Below are positions 9,018-17,385 of a stretch of DNA of 64,000 nucleotides, piece after piece (within the stretch, counting starts at the first letter, position 1; each line of letters starts with the position of its first letter). The stretch is from an uncultured Paludibacter sp. (GTDB lineage: Bacteria > Bacteroidota > Bacteroidia > Bacteroidales > Paludibacteraceae). Below the pieces are notes generated by a model. That model was not told the DNA's origin. It did not search any database and was given only the letters and a program-made list of their open reading frames with translations. Where the stretch lies: NCBI GenBank assembly GCA_937897985.1, contig CALCBD010000061.1:1-64000 (forward strand), given 5' to 3'. A program made the translations under genes and the position numbers.

Positions 9018-9764
9018 TTATTTTTCAAAAGAAACGCCATTTAATATTTCTACCAAATGAACCACTTTAATATTTTTATTTTGTCTGCGGATGACTCCTT
9101 CGAGTTGCATAAGGCACGAAACATCACCTCCTGTAATTACCTGTGCTCCATTTCTTTCGTGATCGGCAACCCGGTCGCTTCCCATTTTAGCAGAAACAGC
9201 CGCCTCAGTTACACAAAATGTTCCGCCAAATCCGCAACACTCGTCTGTTCGGTCGAGTTCGATAAATTCCAACCCATCGACCATACTGAGCAGTTGCTTT
9301 TGCATTGAAAAGGAAGCACCGTTAATTTCGGAAGATTGCGCCATGCGCATTCCGCGTAATGCGTGGCAGCTCTGATGAAAGCCTACTTTGTACGGAAAGC
9401 GTGCGTCAATTTTGGTTATTTTCAGTATGTCGAGTAAAAACTCTGTAATGTCGTATATTTTTGTTCGCACATGCGAAACATCTGGGTTTTGTTCTAAAAT
9501 GTCGTAATGTTCTTTTACAAAACCAACGCAACTTGGAGCTGCACCAACTATGTAATCGAAGTCCTTGAAATTTTCAACAAATAATTTGGCTGCTGCCTTA
9601 CTTTCCTTTTCGCAACCAGCATTGGCCATAGGCTGACCACAACAGGTTTGATTTAGAGGAAAACCAACTTCACAACCAAGTTTTTCAAGTAATTGAAGTG
9701 TTGCAACCGCAACTTGAGGATAAAACTGATCGACATAACAAGGGACGAATAAACCTACTTTCAC
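9018..9764 (-). CDS. lutA: LutA-like CCG-domain protein, lactate utilisation
   Basis: A 248-residue protein with two cysteine-rich CCG domains: CYV near the N-terminus with NQTCCGQPMANAGC, and HQSCHALRGM with DECCGFGGTFCVTE. These bind an Fe-S cluster in LutA/GlpC-type redox subunits. It is the third component of the L-lactate oxidation complex. The order is lutA-lutB-lutC with gaps of 3 and -4 bases. All expected cysteines are present. Confidence 0.92.
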   Translation of the reverse strand: MKVGLFVPCYVDQFYPQVAVATLQLLEKLGCEVGFPLNQTCCGQPMANAGCEKESKAAAKLFVENFKDFDYIVGAAPSCVGFVKEHYDILEQNPDVSHVRTKIYDITEFLLDILKITKIDARFPYKVGFHQSCHALRGMRMAQSSEINGASFSMQKQLLSMVDGLEFIELDRTDECCGFGGTFCVTEAAVSAKMGSDRVADHERNGAQVITGGDVSCLMQLEGVIRRQNKNIKVVHLVEILNGVSFEK

Positions 9765-9816
9765 AATGGGAAAATTTAAAAGTTTGAGATACTAAATTCT
9801 TCTGGTTTTTCAGGCA

Positions 9817-11142
9817 TTAACGATTAACAGTTGGAGAGCAATATGGCCCTTCGGGGAAAAAAGCTATTTTCTTTTTCAATACGATAGCCTCGTTTATTTT
9901 TTCCTGAATAGTTTTAGTTAGTTCTACTTCAGAAACAGAATGCGGATTGAATGGAAGCAAAGAAAGTTCGTCAGTCGGAATATTGGGCGTAAAAAAATGC
10001 AAATTATGCATTCCTGCTTTTTCCAACGCGCGGTTAAGCATTTGAAATTGCCATTGATCTTTTACATAAATTTTTTCGTACCTGATATCTTCAAGAAATT
10101 GTGCGTAATTTCCTGAATAACCTTTTATCAAATCGGTAAATTCAGGACTTCCAATTCCTTCAATGCAACCTCCTATTGCAATTATTTCACCTTCATTTTT
10201 CACTGTCGGCAAGCAATTTACAATTCCTTTTACACACTGGTAAAAGGTAGCATCCAATGGATAACCACCACTCGAAGTTATCACTAAGTCGGCTTCGGTG
10301 TCAACCTTAGGACAACATGCCTTTTTTACATATTCAACAGCTTTTTGATGTGATAAAAATAATTCACCAGAAATGATTGTGTTTACTTTTTTTTTATTGT
10401 CTAAGACTACGTTTATCGAAAAATCAGGTGGACACATCCGTGCAATTGAACTATTCTCATCGTTACATGGATTATCTTTCATAATGGTACTGGCTGCATT
10501 CGGATGATTCAAAAATGTATATCCATGGAATTTTTTCAGTGTTTCAAGTGCAACAATTCCGGGACATATTGCTTTTCGACCTCCTGAGAATCCGGCCATA
10601 AAATGTGGCTCAACTAAGCCCGTGATTATGCGAAATCCGGCTTGTACATAATGTTTATTTAACCTCACTTTTGAGCCCGACCAACTTGTTCCATCCAAAA
10701 GTTGAAGTTCGGAATCGTTTTCGCAATTATGATCTATAATTCGATAGTTTTCAACAATATGATTTCCAAACATTTTCAGGTGTTCCTCGTGGGTCGATGC
10801 ACGGTGCATTCCTGTGGCAACTAAAATCGTTATCTCGTTTCGTGCTACACCTTGTTGTTCAATTACACCGACCAATTGAGGCAGAAAACCGGTATAAGGT
10901 ATTGGTCTGGTTATGTCAGAAACCACAATTACCACATTTCCCTCTTTTCGGCCAGGTAAAAGCTTATTTAAGGGGTCGCTTCCAACCGGCGAATTTATTG
11001 ATTCAAACAGCATTTCTGATGGCGAATCTGTTGCATTTTCGTAATTCGATTTATACACCAAACAATCCATCGGAAGGTCAAAGTGTATTTCGTTAGTACC
11101 ACAATGCAAACTCAGTTTCATCATAATTTTAGTTGTTGACAT
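9817..11142 (-). CDS. larA: LarA-family nickel-pincer racemase/epimerase
   Basis: A LarA/DUF2088 protein of about 441 residues from the ATG at 11142; a GTG at 11157 in frame is the alternative. Visible motifs are VVSDITRPIP, ATGMHRAST and GLVEPHFMAGFSGGRKAICPG-type, where the His of EPHF and the Lys of GGRKAI match the cofactor and catalytic His/Lys of lactate racemase. These enzymes use a nickel-pincer nucleotide to invert C2 of 2-hydroxy acids. Known or reported substrates include lactate, malate and sugar acids such as D-gluconate. It lies directly between uxuA and lutA, so both D-gluconate/D-mannonate epimerisation and lactate racemisation are credible. No larB, larC or larE cofactor genes are in the window. 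Confidence 0.8.
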   Translation of the reverse strand: MSTTKIMMKLSLHCGTNEIHFDLPMDCLVYKSNYENATDSPSEMLFESINSPVGSDPLNKLLPGRKEGNVVIVVSDITRPIPYTGFLPQLVGVIEQQGVARNEITILVATGMHRASTHEEHLKMFGNHIVENYRIIDHNCENDSELQLLDGTSWSGSKVRLNKHYVQAGFRIITGLVEPHFMAGFSGGRKAICPGIVALETLKKFHGYTFLNHPNAASTIMKDNPCNDENSSIARMCPPDFSINVVLDNKKKVNTIISGELFLSHQKAVEYVKKACCPKVDTEADLVITSSGGYPLDATFYQCVKGIVNCLPTVKNEGEIIAIGGCIEGIGSPEFTDLIKGYSGNYAQFLEDIRYEKIYVKDQWQFQMLNRALEKAGMHNLHFFTPNIPTDELSLLPFNPHSVSEVELTKTIQEKINEAIVLKKKIAFFPEGPYCSPTVNR

Positions 11143-11157
11143 TTTATTTTGAAACAC

Positions 11158-12132
11158 CTAAATATAAGGAATTTCCAACGCATCCATCATTCCGCGTATG
11201 TAACCAATTCCAAACAAATTTCCACTCATGGCATATCCTGCATGGGTATTGTCTTCGCCTGCCATAGTCGGCACATGGTCGGAACGCAAAGGTCCGGTAA
11301 ATCCAACTTTTTTATACAGTTCCAGTGTTTTGGGCATATTAGTCGGACCATTATCATGAAACGTTTCTCTGAAATTATCAGGCGTTCCCTGAACATCACG
11401 AAGATGTACAAAAAATATTTTGTTCTTACTTCCAAACTCTTCGATTAAAGCCGGAATATTCTCACCCATCGTAACATAAGTTCCCTGACAGAAGGTTAAT
11501 CCATGCGATGAACTATCCGAAAAAGATAATGCTTTGCGAATTGCTTCGGCATTAATTAATACCCTGCTTATTCCTTGTAATTTTTCAACAGGTGGGTCAT
11601 CGGGGTGCAATGCCATTTTTACGCCAGCTTTCTCGGCGATTGGCATTACCTGATTGATGAAATATTCGTAATTTGCCCAAATTGTGTCAGCTGATATTTC
11701 ACCATAAGGTGTAAGAGGTAATAAATCTCCGTCGTCCGTTTTAAATCCTGTAACTAAAGCGCCACCTCGCTCAGGTAAATCTTTTGATGTACGAAACCAA
11801 CCCGTTGCCATAAAGTTATAACACAACAAGTTGATACCAAGCTTGCCCATATTTTCAAGCATCAGCTTATATTTTTCAATATCTTCATCGCGTCCCGGAA
11901 GTCCCAGCTTGATACGCATCATGTCCATTTGGTCACCTTCGAGTCCGATAAGATCGAACCCGTTCTTTGCAAATGTATCTTTCGATGATTTTAGCGATTC
12001 AAAATCCCACGGGGGAAGTTTTCCGGTTAACTCAGGAGCTAACTTTGCAATAGCGTATTTCACTCCCATTTGGCGGGTTAATTCCCACTTTGCATCAGGT
12101 TTATCCGAAAAAAAGAGAAAAGAAAGTTTCAT
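11158..12132 (-). CDS. uxuA: mannonate dehydratase
   Basis: A 324-residue TIM-barrel protein of the UxuA family, which removes water from D-mannonate to give 2-keto-3-deoxygluconate. Family signatures are visible: LLCYNFMATGWFRT, ALHPDDPPV, HGLTFCQGTY, FVHLRDVQGT with FRETFHDNGP, and RSDHVPTMAGED with GYAMSGNLFGIGYIRGM. Metal-binding His and Asp lie in HPDDP and RSDH. It is shorter than the E. coli enzyme (~394) but within the range of shorter family members. The product feeds kdgK at the left edge of the window. It follows the RraA-like gene by 72 bases and abuts larA. Confidence 0.92.
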   Translation of the reverse strand: MKLSFLFFSDKPDAKWELTRQMGVKYAIAKLAPELTGKLPPWDFESLKSSKDTFAKNGFDLIGLEGDQMDMMRIKLGLPGRDEDIEKYKLMLENMGKLGINLLCYNFMATGWFRTSKDLPERGGALVTGFKTDDGDLLPLTPYGEISADTIWANYEYFINQVMPIAEKAGVKMALHPDDPPVEKLQGISRVLINAEAIRKALSFSDSSSHGLTFCQGTYVTMGENIPALIEEFGSKNKIFFVHLRDVQGTPDNFRETFHDNGPTNMPKTLELYKKVGFTGPLRSDHVPTMAGEDNTHAGYAMSGNLFGIGYIRGMMDALEIPYI

Positions 12133-12204
12133 GCAATTAAATTTTGAAATAAGACTGCCTGAAAAGATTTTCTTTAAAGACAGCCTCTTAATTATTTATT
12201 TGAT

Positions 12205-12948
12205 TCAAAAATACCCACCCTTTTCTTTAATTTCCTGGATGGTTTGCCCTTCGTGAACCCAACCGAAAATTATTTTTTCATTTTCTTTGATTTCTTCAGC
12301 ACGAATAAGCACATCGTATGCAATATCACGAGGAACAACCAATACACCATCAACATCACCCAATACAACATCTCCGGGTTTTATGGTTACTTCGCCAATT
12401 TTGACAGGTATTTGGTAATGTGTAATTAAACAACGTGCTAAACTTCCATTAGAAATCCGATATTCGTAAAAAACAGGGAAATCGGCTTCTAAAATTTGGT
12501 GTGTATCACGGATTCCACCATCGATACAAGCTGCTTTTAGTTTTTTGCCTTTAGCAGTTGCGGTCATTACACCACCCCACAAAGTAGCTTTCTGATCGCG
12601 ACTTGTATCCCAGATAATAAAGTCATCTTCTTTCATTTCGTCGAGCATCTGGGTCCTGAATTCCATTTCGCCGGTTATTTGTACATTCGGAGCACTTTTT
12701 ACAGTAAAAGCAAATCCTGCAACAGTGCGATATTCTCGCAATGGTAAAATTCTTCCCGGTAACGCCTGCTCAATTAAACAAAATTCGCGAAGCACATCAT
12801 TAACCGCACCTGTATAAAGCTGTTCATAACGATAAAGTAATTCTTTGTCCGGAATAGGGAAGGTCGCTTTCGAAATACCTTCTCTTGATTCGATAAGAGC
12901 TTCAAGATTCATCATCCCAACCTCTTTTTTGTACTGATCTACACTCAT
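12205..12948 (-). CDS. RraA-like (aldolase-type) protein
   Basis: A 247-residue protein with the RraA/4-hydroxy-4-methyl-2-oxoglutarate aldolase fold. The core is LWGGVMTATAKGKKLKAA followed by DGGIRD, where the GxxR-D pattern binds Mg and substrate, then GDVVLGDVDGVLVVP near the C-terminus. Family members cleave 2-keto acids by retro-aldol chemistry or have unassigned sugar-acid roles; true RraA binds RNase E and lacks the aldolase residues. The sugar-acid setting argues for a metabolic enzyme. The substrate is unknown. The 38-base gap to the SDR gene indicates cotranscription. Confidence 0.8.
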   Translation of the reverse strand: MSVDQYKKEVGMMNLEALIESREGISKATFPIPDKELLYRYEQLYTGAVNDVLREFCLIEQALPGRILPLREYRTVAGFAFTVKSAPNVQITGEMEFRTQMLDEMKEDDFIIWDTSRDQKATLWGGVMTATAKGKKLKAACIDGGIRDTHQILEADFPVFYEYRISNGSLARCLITHYQIPVKIGEVTIKPGDVVLGDVDGVLVVPRDIAYDVLIRAEEIKENEKIIFGWVHEGQTIQEIKEKGGYF

Positions 12949-12986
12949 AATAAATTATGTTTTTAATTGATTTATATTTTTTATAC

Positions 12987-13760
12987 CTAAAAATTTAATC
13001 CCATACCTCCATCTACAAAAATGTCCTGCCCTGTAATGTATTTTCCGGCATCAGAACAAAGCAACAATGTTGTGGCTGCACAATCCGATGGTTCACCAAT
13101 AAAGCCAAGAGGAATTTTTGCTTCCACTGCTTTTTTATAATTATCATCTTTAAGCACTTCCTCATTGCGACCGGTATATATTGCGCCTGGAGCAATGTTG
13201 TTAATTGTTACGCCATCAATACCAAACTGAGGTGCAAGGCTTTTTACCATACTAACCTGAGCCATTTTTGATGCAGCATAAACAATCATTTGTTGATGTG
13301 GACGAGCCTGTTGCACACTTCCAACTGTTACAATCCGACCCCACTTTTTTTGTTGCATGGCAGGATATAATTCCTGAATTAAAAAGAGCGACGAGCGAAA
13401 ATTGGTGTTCATTTGCAATTCGTATTCATCCGGTGTAACTACGTTCCATGGTTTGCGAACCTGAACCGAAGCGTTAAGCACCAAAATGTCAATTTCGATA
13501 TTTTTTTTGCACAGAAATGACTCTATCATTTTTGCGGAAGACAACTCAGCTAAATCGCATTGATACAGTTCACATTTTACGCCTAATTTCTTTATTTCAT
13601 CGGCTGTCTGCAAGGCTAACTCCGTACCACAGCGATACACAATTACCACATCTGCTCCATTCCCGGCAAGTATCAACGATATGGCTTTACCAATACCCTG
13701 ACTGCCTCCGGTTACTAATGCAGTTTTGCCTTTTAAATTGAATAAATTCATCATTTTCAT
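12987..13760 (-). CDS. short-chain dehydrogenase/reductase (SDR)
   Basis: Starting at the ATG at 13760 (MKMMNLFNLKGK), 4 bases after the lactonase stop, the protein has 257 residues, the standard classical-SDR length. It has the NAD(P) motif TGGSQGIG, NAS after strand 4, catalytic Ser in VTVGSVQQ, YAASK (Tyr and Lys), and a C-terminal ITGQDIFVDGG. It could oxidise a free aldose to a lactone, or act on gluconate or a keto-deoxy acid; the sequence does not decide. Next to an SMP-30 lactonase and UxuA, a role in sugar-acid metabolism is likely. A longer in-frame ORF to 13820 would overlap the preceding gene and is unlikely. Confidence 0.85.
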   Translation of the reverse strand: MKMMNLFNLKGKTALVTGGSQGIGKAISLILAGNGADVVIVYRCGTELALQTADEIKKLGVKCELYQCDLAELSSAKMIESFLCKKNIEIDILVLNASVQVRKPWNVVTPDEYELQMNTNFRSSLFLIQELYPAMQQKKWGRIVTVGSVQQARPHQQMIVYAASKMAQVSMVKSLAPQFGIDGVTINNIAPGAIYTGRNEEVLKDDNYKKAVEAKIPLGFIGEPSDCAATTLLLCSDAGKYITGQDIFVDGGMGLNF

Positions 13761-13764
13761 ATTC

Positions 13765-14610
13765 CTATTTGTAATAAATTGGTAATCCTTTTCCAAGATT
13801 TGGAAAGGCAATAATTTCACCTCGTTCGGCTTCGGTAACTACAAGTCCTGATTTGCCTGTTGGGTCGAAAGCACAACTGGTTGGTCGACTACCAAGCGTA
13901 TTAATAGTTTCCAGCACATCGCCGTTTCTGCTATAGATTTGTATTTTATTTTCGTTAAAGATGGTCACATACAGATTCTCCTTTTCATCAAAAGCAATTC
14001 CATCAGGTCCCCAGGGGCCATCCCCTGCCTTTGCAAAAGGTCGTTCGTTATTGAGTTCGAGTTTCTCTGCATCCCAGTCAGCAATCCATAATTGTTGATT
14101 GTATGTTTCGGCAAAAATCAGTTTTTTGCCAGCGTTACAAAGGGCTAAACCATTTGTGAATAACTTATTGCTGGAAATTACTTTTGCTTTTTTAGCTCCG
14201 TTTGGCAAAACGCAGATACTTGATTCCGGTTTTTCGCGACCATCGGCATGATCGGAAAAGAGTAAATTTCCAACTGCATCAAATATCAAATCGTTCGGAC
14301 GTTTTAATCGATCACCATCAGTTGTCGTGTTACAAATGGTCTCAAAATCACCTGATTTTGGGTTAAAAACCCTAATTTCACCACGCAGGCTGTCGCAAAA
14401 CCAAATATTCCCATTCCGATCAATTGTAGCTCCATTGGGAGTACCCATCACATGAAATCGCTGTATTGAATTACCATCCCATCGGGAAAGATTGCCACCT
14501 TTAATTTCGACAAACCAAAGATTGCCTTCGAAATCAAAAACCGGTCCTTCCGGAAAATTCAATCCGGTAATGATTGTTACGGTATATTTTCTTGAATTAA
14601 TTTTCTTCAC
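13765..14610 (-). CDS. SMP-30/gluconolactonase family lactonase
   Basis: A 281-residue six-bladed beta-propeller of the SMP-30/LRE family. Metal ligands are visible as Glu in GLNFPEGPVF, Asn in KRPNDLIFD and Asp in WGPDGIAFD. These enzymes open sugar lactones to aldonates. There is no signal peptide, so it acts in the cytoplasm. It overlaps the MFS gene upstream by 14 bases and precedes the SDR gene by 4. With the SDR it could form an aldose-to-aldonate module; lactones entering through the transporter are another option. Confidence 0.88.
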   Translation of the reverse strand: MKKINSRKYTVTIITGLNFPEGPVFDFEGNLWFVEIKGGNLSRWDGNSIQRFHVMGTPNGATIDRNGNIWFCDSLRGEIRVFNPKSGDFETICNTTTDGDRLKRPNDLIFDAVGNLLFSDHADGREKPESSICVLPNGAKKAKVISSNKLFTNGLALCNAGKKLIFAETYNQQLWIADWDAEKLELNNERPFAKAGDGPWGPDGIAFDEKENLYVTIFNENKIQIYSRNGDVLETINTLGSRPTSCAFDPTGKSGLVVTEAERGEIIAFPNLGKGLPIYYK

Positions 14611-15826
14611 AATAATCTTTTTTAAACCAAAACTTAACAGCTATGAAAATAAGTACGGCACCGAGCGCATAGAAAACAGAAAGACTCGAGAAACTGGCGG
14701 CTAATCCCAATGTTGGCTTCAAAACTCCGAGTATAAGCGGAGCAAAAGCCCCCATCAGAAATGCAAACATGAGCATAAAACCTGTTGCCGATGACCGAAT
14801 TGTTGGTTTTACCACTTCGTAAAGCGATGCGAAAATATTTGAATCATAAACTCCACGCATAAAGCCAAATAAAGCCAATGCAACATAAGTAACCACCTGA
14901 CTATTGGTAAATCCCATGATGAAAATAAAAGGCGCACCCAACAGTAAGGCAATGGATTGTATGATCAACCTGCGCTTAGGATTTTTCAACGCTTGCTTGT
15001 CGGCCAAACGAGCACCAAACATAACTCCCAAAAACGCTCCTGCGTGATGATAAATCAGCGAAGAGAATCCTGCGTAAGTTATTGTCATTCCATATTTTTC
15101 GACTAAATAAAGTGGCATCCAGGTCAGGTAACCCACATTTACAAACACCATACATGCAAATGCCAGAGTTAGTAAAATAACCGTTGGCTTGCGAAAAACG
15201 CCAATAGCCGATTTCAGTGAATTAAAAATATCTGATCTGCTGACTTTTGTTTTTACTTCGGTAGCTTTTACACGCCACAGAAATATAACAGACAACAATA
15301 TTCCCGCAGCTCCAAAAACGTTGAATGATCGTCGCCATCCATAACGTTCGCCTATATATCCGGCTAAAACTCCACTCAGAATTATTCCTGCATACACCGC
15401 AGTTTGGTGAACAGACAATGCAAATGCGCGATTCTTTTTATAATGTTCGCTCAACATGGCATTAGCCGATGGGGCATAAAAAGCTTCTCCGCCACCGGTA
15501 GCAATGCCCAAAAGAGCAATAAACGGAATTAATCCCGAAGCAAAGCCTGTAAAAAAAGTGGCAATACTCCAAAAACAAATACAAAAGCCCAAAATGTTAC
15601 GTCGTGTAAAAATATCACCTAAAAAACCGGCAACAGGTACCAAAAGACCATAAGTCCAGATTAAACTTGATGCAATTAAGCCGAATTCTGCATCAGAAAG
15701 CTTAATATCACCACGAATAAGCGGCAAGGTTACGTTGAATATCTGTCGGTCTGCCTGATTCAAAAAGAAAGCAAACCATAAGATTATCAAAAGTCCCCAT
15801 TCTGAAAAAAAGTTCTTTTTTGTCAT
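14597..15826 (-). CDS. MFS transporter, anion:cation symporter type
   Basis: A 409-residue inner-membrane protein with 12 predicted helices. It opens with the MFS signature region (FFLNQADRQIFNVTLP, then GDIFTRRN in loop 2-3) and has YKKNRAFALSVH in the fourth segment. It resembles the ACS family, which carries hexuronates, gluconate-like acids and other organic anions. Its position directly before lactonase, SDR and UxuA genes suggests import of a sugar acid, lactone or oligosaccharide from the periplasm. The gap to the DUF2867 gene is 56 bases. Confidence 0.87.
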   Translation of the reverse strand: MTKKNFFSEWGLLIILWFAFFLNQADRQIFNVTLPLIRGDIKLSDAEFGLIASSLIWTYGLLVPVAGFLGDIFTRRNILGFCICFWSIATFFTGFASGLIPFIALLGIATGGGEAFYAPSANAMLSEHYKKNRAFALSVHQTAVYAGIILSGVLAGYIGERYGWRRSFNVFGAAGILLSVIFLWRVKATEVKTKVSRSDIFNSLKSAIGVFRKPTVILLTLAFACMVFVNVGYLTWMPLYLVEKYGMTITYAGFSSLIYHHAGAFLGVMFGARLADKQALKNPKRRLIIQSIALLLGAPFIFIMGFTNSQVVTYVALALFGFMRGVYDSNIFASLYEVVKPTIRSSATGFMLMFAFLMGAFAPLILGVLKPTLGLAASFSSLSVFYALGAVLIFIAVKFWFKKDYCEEN

Positions 15827-15882
15827 GTGTTTTTTAGTTTATAATAAGTCATTTGCGACCGAAACAAGGTCATTTATCAGCT

Positions 15883-16431
15883 TTAAATATTTTTGTTATT
15901 TTGAAGTTCTATAATAATCCCTTTTAGCATTGTAGGAACAATACGTTTATGGAATAGTCTTACCGGTAAAAAATACAATCGTCCAAACCAATTATTAAAT
16001 TCAACAGTTGTAGTTATCGTCAATCTCCTGAAAGAGTTTTCTGTCAGTTGTTTATCGGAAAACAAGGACACTCTAAAGTTTAAATGCTTATCATCTTCTC
16101 CCAAAACAACTTCATAGTCTGATTTTACATACACTTTAAATAAACCTGATTGCTCTCCGGGTTCACAGCTGAACGTTTCTAACTGCTTTTTCATTTCAGC
16201 TACACTTCCTGCTACTTTTAATCCAAAAAGGGACACTATCCGGTTGCGAAGCGAGAATAGTTTTTCGACCCACTTGGGACCGGAAGTAAAAAAGGCTTTT
16301 CCGACATCAGTAGAAGTGACACTTACCTCTTTGTCAATATACAAACCATCAAAACTATCAATATAGTTGAAAGTCTTTTTCGTGTCATTTAATACTGATT
16401 TATCGGGCAACTTCGATTTATATATTTTCAT
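15883..16431 (-). CDS. DUF2867 family protein
   Basis: A 182-residue cytoplasmic protein that looks like DUF2867: DVGKAFFTSGPKWVEKLFSL followed by RNRIV and FGLK, then a beta-rich region and FNNWFGRLYFLPVRLFHKR near the C-terminus. The family function is not known; it is often fused to or found beside NAD-binding proteins. It lies between the LRR T9SS gene (36-base gap) and the MFS gene, inside the PUL B unit. No enzymatic residue can be named. Confidence 0.6.
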   Translation of the reverse strand: MKIYKSKLPDKSVLNDTKKTFNYIDSFDGLYIDKEVSVTSTDVGKAFFTSGPKWVEKLFSLRNRIVSLFGLKVAGSVAEMKKQLETFSCEPGEQSGLFKVYVKSDYEVVLGEDDKHLNFRVSLFSDKQLTENSFRRLTITTTVEFNNWFGRLYFLPVRLFHKRIVPTMLKGIIIELQNNKNI

Positions 16432-16467
16432 TGGTATTTTCTACAATTATCGCTCACAAGCTGTAAA

Positions 16468-17328
16468 TTATTGAACAATAAACTTGCTTACCAAATTTTT
16501 GTTTTTAGCTTTTAAATTAACGAAATACATACCTGCCGATAGATTTCCAAGTTGTACTGCATTTTTTCCATCGCTGTTTACTTCAATTGTTTTTTGAGCT
16601 ATTTTCAATCCATTCAAAGTCATTAGATACAATTCAAATTCTCCTGAAATATTTGTACTGGTAATAAGTAAATTGTGATCGGAATAACCAACATTTATGC
16701 CCTGATTTTCTTTTACCCGGTTAATAGCAGCTACACATCCTGTTCCATTTCCAGAAGTTCCACTTGTAATTGTCCAACCTTTACTTGTTGCTATTGATAT
16801 TGTACTGGTGATTCCACACGGATTATTATACATAGTAATCGAACCTGCATTTGTAATTGTTTGTAACGAATTAAAAAATGCATCCATAGCACATGCATCC
16901 AGCAAATTATTGTATATAGAGATAGTTCTCACCAACGGATTGTGTGATAAATCAACAGCAGTCAGTTTATTTCTTGGAAAAATAAACTTTACTAATGCAG
17001 GTGCATTGCTAACATCCACCGAAGTAATAAGGGTAGTTGAGCTACTGTTTGTAACTTGCAAAGTTGTAATTGCACCATAAAGTTTGATGGTGTTTGTGCC
17101 TGTAACTGTTCCGGTAATATTTGCAGTGGCGTTTGTTGTACCTGCTGCACCGCTTACCAAAACTCCATCACCCCAGTCAACCTGAATATTTCCGGCGGTT
17201 GCCAAACCAATTGCGAGAGTTAATTCACCTCCCGATTCACGTTGCATGATAACATTGGGCTCGTCGGCAAGTAAGTTTGCTGAAATCAGAAGACTTACCG
17301 AAATTAATAAAAAAGTAACTTTTTTCAT
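16468..17328 (-). CDS. secreted LRR-like protein with T9SS sorting domain (286 aa)
   Basis: A signal peptide (1-21) is followed by a module starting NVIMQRESGGELTLAIGLAT with QVDWGDG. A leucine-rich stretch follows (TTLQVTNSSSTTLITSVDVS, LTAVDLSHNP), then GKGW-like SKGWTITSG. The last ~65 residues are a T9SS sorting domain (GEFELYLMTLNGLKIAQKT ... LSAGMYFVNLKAKNKNLVSKFIVQ). The first ~190 residues are close to residues ~23-205 of the 23.7-24.8 kb protein. Likely secreted or surface-bound; the function is unknown. Confidence 0.8.
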   Translation of the reverse strand: MKKVTFLLISVSLLISANLLADEPNVIMQRESGGELTLAIGLATAGNIQVDWGDGVLVSGAAGTTNATANITGTVTGTNTIKLYGAITTLQVTNSSSTTLITSVDVSNAPALVKFIFPRNKLTAVDLSHNPLVRTISIYNNLLDACAMDAFFNSLQTITNAGSITMYNNPCGITSTISIATSKGWTITSGTSGNGTGCVAAINRVKENQGINVGYSDHNLLITSTNISGEFELYLMTLNGLKIAQKTIEVNSDGKNAVQLGNLSAGMYFVNLKAKNKNLVSKFIVQ

Positions 17329-17385
17329 AATGTGTAATTTTTTATAAGATTAATAATTGAATTTAATTCATTAGTATTTAATAAT

